NCBI RefSeq assembly: GCF_019805165.1
Contig: NZ_RWIJ01000039.1
Location: 1 to 48,411, forward strand
Length of the DNA: 48,411 bases
Source of the DNA: Azospirillum sp. 412522
GTDB lineage: Bacteria; Pseudomonadota; Alphaproteobacteria; Azospirillales; Azospirillaceae
Direction: 5' to 3'
The notes beneath the pieces are model-generated. The model had not been told where the DNA came from and did no database searches. It saw only the letters and a program-made list of their open reading frames with translations. This document shows positions 45,349-48,411 of the stretch, in pieces (the first letter of the stretch is position 1; every line of letters starts with the position of its first letter). A program made the position numbers and the translations under genes.

Positions 45349-45363
45349 TGGACAAATTGTCCA
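45349..45363. promoter_or_regulatory. activator site 2, TGGACA-N3-TGTCCA
   Basis: This is a 15-bp palindrome (TGGACA AAT TGTCCA) centred about 119 bases upstream of the predicted sigma-54 start, on the same helix face as site 1. The position fits an upstream activating sequence for an enhancer-binding protein. Confidence 0.7.
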
Positions 45364-45648
45364 CTCCGCAAGACATCCGTGCATGAAGCGGCCTGCCCGT
45401 CGGCAGCCTCCGTGCCATGGATGCGGCCGACCTGACCGCCGCAGCGCCGTCGTCGCCGGGGAATTTTTCAAGCCCGCCACGTTTTATGCGGAAGAATCCG
45501 CGCCAGCTTTCGCCGGCCGTTCCGTGGATAGCCACAGAACGAACGGGGCGGCGCCGAGCCAGCCGCCCCTCCCGAAGAGCCTCCGGCCCGAACCGCCGCG
45601 CAATCCCCCCGGATTCCGCGAACGGGCCGCGATTGGGTGGAGAAGGCG
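45364..45648. other. region upstream of flgD, no gene seen
   Basis: I find no convincing gene here. The flgD promoter should lie here; I see neither a good -24/-12 match nor a clear flagellar sigma-28 match on the plus strand. Confidence 0.4.
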
Positions 45649-46344
45649 ATGCTGGTCGATTCTGTCAGCTCAACGACGTCAACGACCTCGACGAAGTCCA
45701 CCTCGGGCAGTTCGTCGTCCACAACCGCGACCGACAGCTACCAGACATTCCTGACCCTGCTGATGAAGCAGCTGGAGGTCCAGGATCCGACCAGCCCGGT
45801 CGACACCACCACCTTCACCACCCAGATCGTCCAGCTCTCCTCGCTGGAACAGCAGATGTCGGCCAACGACAAGCTCGACGAGCTGAACAGCTCGGTGACG
45901 GACCTCGCCAGTTCGGTCGCATCGTCCCTCGGCACCACCGGCGGCGCCGTCAACTACTATGGCAGGACGGTGGAGGCCGAAGGCTCGACCACTCCCTTGC
46001 AGGACGGCGAGGCCGGCTGGGAATACGACCTCGACTCCGCCGCCGCCTCGGTGAGGCTGACCATCACCGATTCCGACGGCAACACGGTCTACAGCGACGT
46101 CAGCTCCTCCACCGCCGCCGGCACGCACGAGGTGACCTGGGACGGCGTCGGCACCAACGGCAAGAGCTACGGCAGCGGCACCTACACCCTGTCGGTGGCC
46201 GCGCTCGACGCCAGCGGCAACGCCATCGACACGGCCACCCGCTTCAAGGGCACCGTGACGTCGGTCGACAGCTCGTCCGGCACGGCGGTGCTGAACGTCG
46301 GCGGCGTCAGCCTGTCGGCCGACAAGGTGCTGACGGTCTCCTGA
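45649..46344 (+). CDS. flgD: flagellar hook assembly (capping) protein FlgD
   Basis: This 231-residue protein has a Ser/Thr-rich start and then the FlgD core YQTFLTLLMKQLEVQDPTSPVDTTTFTTQIVQLSSLEQQ (about 35-72), the most conserved part of the family. A beta-rich domain with HEVTWDGVGTNGKSYGSGTYTL, the FlgD Ig-like region, follows. It caps the growing hook so that FlgE subunits can assemble. The ATG at 45649 has GGAG upstream; a GTG four codons earlier is less likely. flgE follows 53 bases later, as in flagellar operons. Confidence 0.93.
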   Translation: MLVDSVSSTTSTTSTKSTSGSSSSTTATDSYQTFLTLLMKQLEVQDPTSPVDTTTFTTQIVQLSSLEQQMSANDKLDELNSSVTDLASSVASSLGTTGGAVNYYGRTVEAEGSTTPLQDGEAGWEYDLDSAAASVRLTITDSDGNTVYSDVSSSTAAGTHEVTWDGVGTNGKSYGSGTYTLSVAALDASGNAIDTATRFKGTVTSVDSSSGTAVLNVGGVSLSADKVLTVS

Positions 46345-46397
46345 TCCCCCTCCCCCGGCAATGTCGAAAACCGGCCATTCGAAAGACAGGTGCCGCC

Positions 46398-47708
46398 ATG
46401 AGCCTCACCAGCGCAATGTACAGCGCCACGTCCGGGCTGACCGCCCAGAGCAAGGCGCTCGCCAGCATCTCCAGCAACATCGCCAATTCCAGCACCACCG
46501 GCTTCAAGGGCACGGTGACGGAGTTCACCTCCTACATCAACAAGACCACCACGGTGGACGAGCAGGTCGGCGGCGTCATCGCGTCCAACACCCGCAGCGT
46601 CAGCCGCCAGGGCGAAATCCAGTCCTCGGCCACCACCACCAACATGGCGGTCAACGGCGACGGCTTCTTCGTGGTGTCGGACAAAACGGCGAGCGGCGGC
46701 ACCTACTTCACCCGCAACGGCTCCTTCTCCACCGATTCCAACGGCAATCTGGTGAATTCGGAGGGCTATTACCTCTATGGCTGGGCGGTCGGCGACGACG
46801 GCACCGTCAAGGCCGGCAACAAGACCTCCACCGACAGCCTGGAGGCGATCAACCTCACCAGCATCAAGGGCACGCCGAAGGCGACCTCGACCCTGGACAT
46901 CGAGGCCAACCTGCCGTCCGACGCCGCGACCGGCGACAGCTTCACCACCGACGTCGAACTGTTCGACGCGCTCGGCAACAGCCATTCGGTGACGATGACC
47001 TGGAGCAAGACCGCCGACAACACATGGTCGCTCAGCGCGTCGGACCCGGCCAGCTCGGCCGACGGCACGACCACGACCGGCACGATCTCCGGCTTCCCGA
47101 TCTCCATCGCCTTCAACAGCGACGGCTCGCTGGCAAGCGCGACCCGGACCGACAGCAGCGGCGCCACCACCAGCGTCGATCCGTCGGCCATCGGCTTTTC
47201 GGTCGGCGGCTGGACCACCGGCGCCAGCGACAGCACGGTGACGATGTCGCTCGGCAGCGCCGACAGCACGACCGGGCTGACGCAATACGCATCGGGCGAG
47301 AGCACCGCCGCCATCGGCGACTGGACCGCCACCGGCAACGGCTACGAGCCCGGCACGCTGACCGGCACCACCATCGACGGCAGCGGCGTGGTGCGCGCCA
47401 CCTTCGACAATGGCGAGACGCGGGCGATCTACCAGATCCCGATCGCGACCTTCGCCAACGCCGACGGGCTGGAGAGCGAAAGCGGAACCACCTTCACCCA
47501 GACCTACGAGTCCGGCAATTACCAGCTGCGCACCGCCGGCGACGGCAAGGCCGGCGAGATCGAGGCCAGCTCGCTTGAAAGCTCCACCGTGGAGCTGACC
47601 GACGAGTTCAGCCGGATGATCGTCGCCCAGCAGGCCTATTCCGCCGCATCGAAGGTGATGACGACGGCGCAGGACATGCTGGACACGCTGATCTCGATGA
47701 AGCGGTGA
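46398..47708 (+). CDS. flgE: flagellar hook protein FlgE
   Basis: This 436-residue protein has the rod/hook N-terminal signature MSLTSAMYSATSGLTAQSKALASISSNIANSSTTGFKG and the C-terminal coiled-coil end MIVAQQAYSAASKVMTTAQDMLDTLISMK. Between them are the SLA-like VNGDGFFVV and a low-complexity Ser/Thr/Gly/Asp-rich outer domain (about 150-350). It polymerises to form the hook joining basal body and filament. The ATG is preceded by an AGG tract. A small gene starts four bases past its stop codon. Confidence 0.95.
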   Translation: MSLTSAMYSATSGLTAQSKALASISSNIANSSTTGFKGTVTEFTSYINKTTTVDEQVGGVIASNTRSVSRQGEIQSSATTTNMAVNGDGFFVVSDKTASGGTYFTRNGSFSTDSNGNLVNSEGYYLYGWAVGDDGTVKAGNKTSTDSLEAINLTSIKGTPKATSTLDIEANLPSDAATGDSFTTDVELFDALGNSHSVTMTWSKTADNTWSLSASDPASSADGTTTTGTISGFPISIAFNSDGSLASATRTDSSGATTSVDPSAIGFSVGGWTTGASDSTVTMSLGSADSTTGLTQYASGESTAAIGDWTATGNGYEPGTLTGTTIDGSGVVRATFDNGETRAIYQIPIATFANADGLESESGTTFTQTYESGNYQLRTAGDGKAGEIEASSLESSTVELTDEFSRMIVAQQAYSAASKVMTTAQDMLDTLISMKR

Positions 47709-47712
47709 CGCC

Positions 47713-47970
47713 ATGGGCGCCGCACCGGACGAACGCTTCGCCCGCGCCGAAGGCCTGCTGCTGGAACACCGCCGGCTGGCGGCGCGGGCGCGGGCGCTGC
47801 TGGCGAGGCCCGCCACGCGGGCGGAACGGCTGGCGCTGGCCGACGACCTGATCGCGCTGATCGACGGGCTGGAGCTGGAGAAACGCGCGCTGGGCGCGCG
47901 GATCCACCGCGGGCGGACCGCCAATGCCGCGGTCAGCGCCTACGGGCGGGCGATGGCGACGCGGCGGTGA
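47713..47970 (+). CDS. small helical protein downstream of flgE, unrecognised
   Basis: This 85-residue product is almost wholly alpha-helical and rich in Ala, Arg and Leu (ERFARAEGLLLEHRRLAARARALL, then ALADDLIALIDGLELEKRALGARI). Its size and coiled-coil character resemble small flagellar chaperones such as FlgN/FliT, but I see no family signature. It starts four bases after the flgE stop, so it is very likely translated as part of the flagellar operon. Confidence 0.7.
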   Translation: MGAAPDERFARAEGLLLEHRRLAARARALLARPATRAERLALADDLIALIDGLELEKRALGARIHRGRTANAAVSAYGRAMATRR

Positions 47971-48065
47971 GCGGCTGGGCAACCAATCCTCATCCACCCG
48001 AAAACTCCGCCAGCTTTCCTCCCGCCCGCCGTGGAACCAGACATCCAACCTCCGGAGCCACATCC

Positions 48066-48411
48066 ATGGCGCTCAAGCAGACCCTGCGCAAGCCGGCCCC
48101 GCCGAAGCCCGTCCCGACCAGGGCCCAGGGCCCCGCGCAGGCCCCCGCACACGCCGCCGAACCGGCCTCCCCCACCCTGTTCCTGCGCGTCGATGCGGTG
48201 GAGGTGCTCGAAGCCTTCGTCGCCGAACTGGACCGCACGGCGGCCCGCGCCGAAGCGGCGGTGCGCGAAGGGCGGCCGCGCGATGCGCTGCTGGCGGCAG
48301 GCGACATGCAGACCCTGCTGCGGACCTGGAAGGACCGGCTGGCCGATGCGCTGGCGCAGACGCGCAGCAAGCGCGTCGCCCCCGCCGTGCGCGGTGCCGC
48401 CAGGGCCGCCG
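48066..48411 (+). CDS. unrecognised protein in flagellar cluster, 3' end beyond window
   Basis: An open frame of 115 residues continues past the window edge. It begins with a Pro/Ala/Lys-rich tail (LRKPAPPKPVPTRAQGPAQAP), then a helical segment VDAVEVLEAFVAELDRTAARAEAAV and MQTLLRTWKDRLADALAQ. GGAG lies eight bases upstream of the ATG. It follows the small gene by 95 bases in the same direction. The family is not recognised; flagellar association is inferred from position only. Confidence 0.65.
   Translation, partial: MALKQTLRKPAPPKPVPTRAQGPAQAPAHAAEPASPTLFLRVDAVEVLEAFVAELDRTAARAEAAVREGRPRDALLAAGDMQTLLRTWKDRLADALAQTRSKRVAPAVRGAARAA

Overview
The window is high-GC, densely coded bacterial DNA. 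Gene content points to an alphaproteobacterium of the Rhodospirillales, most likely Azospirillum or a close relative. The pointers are a complete leucine/isovalerate (liu) operon, many LysR/AraC/GntR regulators, PAS and Cache sensor kinases, flagellar hook genes and Rhodospirillales-type short palindromic repeats. The genus is an inference from style and gene content, not a database result.

Layout. (1) 1-542: the 3' end of an IS5-type element that has cut off the 5' part of an AraC-family gene. (2) 663-9876, minus strand: the liu operon, in transcription order isovaleryl-CoA dehydrogenase, thiolase, a second acyl-CoA dehydrogenase, methylcrotonyl-CoA carboxylase beta, methylglutaconyl-CoA hydratase, carboxylase alpha and HMG-CoA lyase. 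It begins at a promoter overlapped by an 18-bp palindrome and ends at a clear intrinsic terminator. (3) 10106-14884: an SBF-type symporter, a translationally coupled pair of unrecognised proteins, a patch of palindromic repeats and an orphan lumazine-synthase homologue that looks archaeal-type. (4) 14903-27271: transport and regulation modules, namely benE/gntR (divergent), an orphan hybrid histidine kinase, LysR/MFS/GNAT, AraC/DMT and LysR/MFS/SDR.

(5) 27320-33472, minus strand: a cobalamin-riboswitch operon with a sigma-70-like promoter, the riboswitch, a BtuB-type receptor, an unrecognised protein with an HxHxCxxxH cluster, BtuF, BtuC and BtuD components and a cysteine-rich DUF1636 protein. 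(6) 33651-39811: a LysR regulator divergent from a polyamine-type ABC importer (binding protein, ATPase, two permeases) that ends in an agmatinase-family ureohydrolase. This reads as a guanidino-compound uptake and hydrolysis operon. (7) 39850-45363, minus strand: an OFA-family transporter, an NtrC-type sigma-54 activator and a Cache-domain histidine kinase. In front of the transporter are a near-consensus -24/-12 promoter and two identical-half-site palindromes 42 bp apart. (8) 45649-48411: flgD, flgE and two small unrecognised genes of a flagellar cluster that runs off the window.

The strongest candidates for something undescribed are the sigma-54 transporter/two-component circuit with its paired operators, the two putative metal-binding proteins inside the B12-riboswitch operon, the archaeal-like lumazine-synthase paralogue outside any riboflavin operon, and the coupled pair of unknown proteins at 11120-13653.
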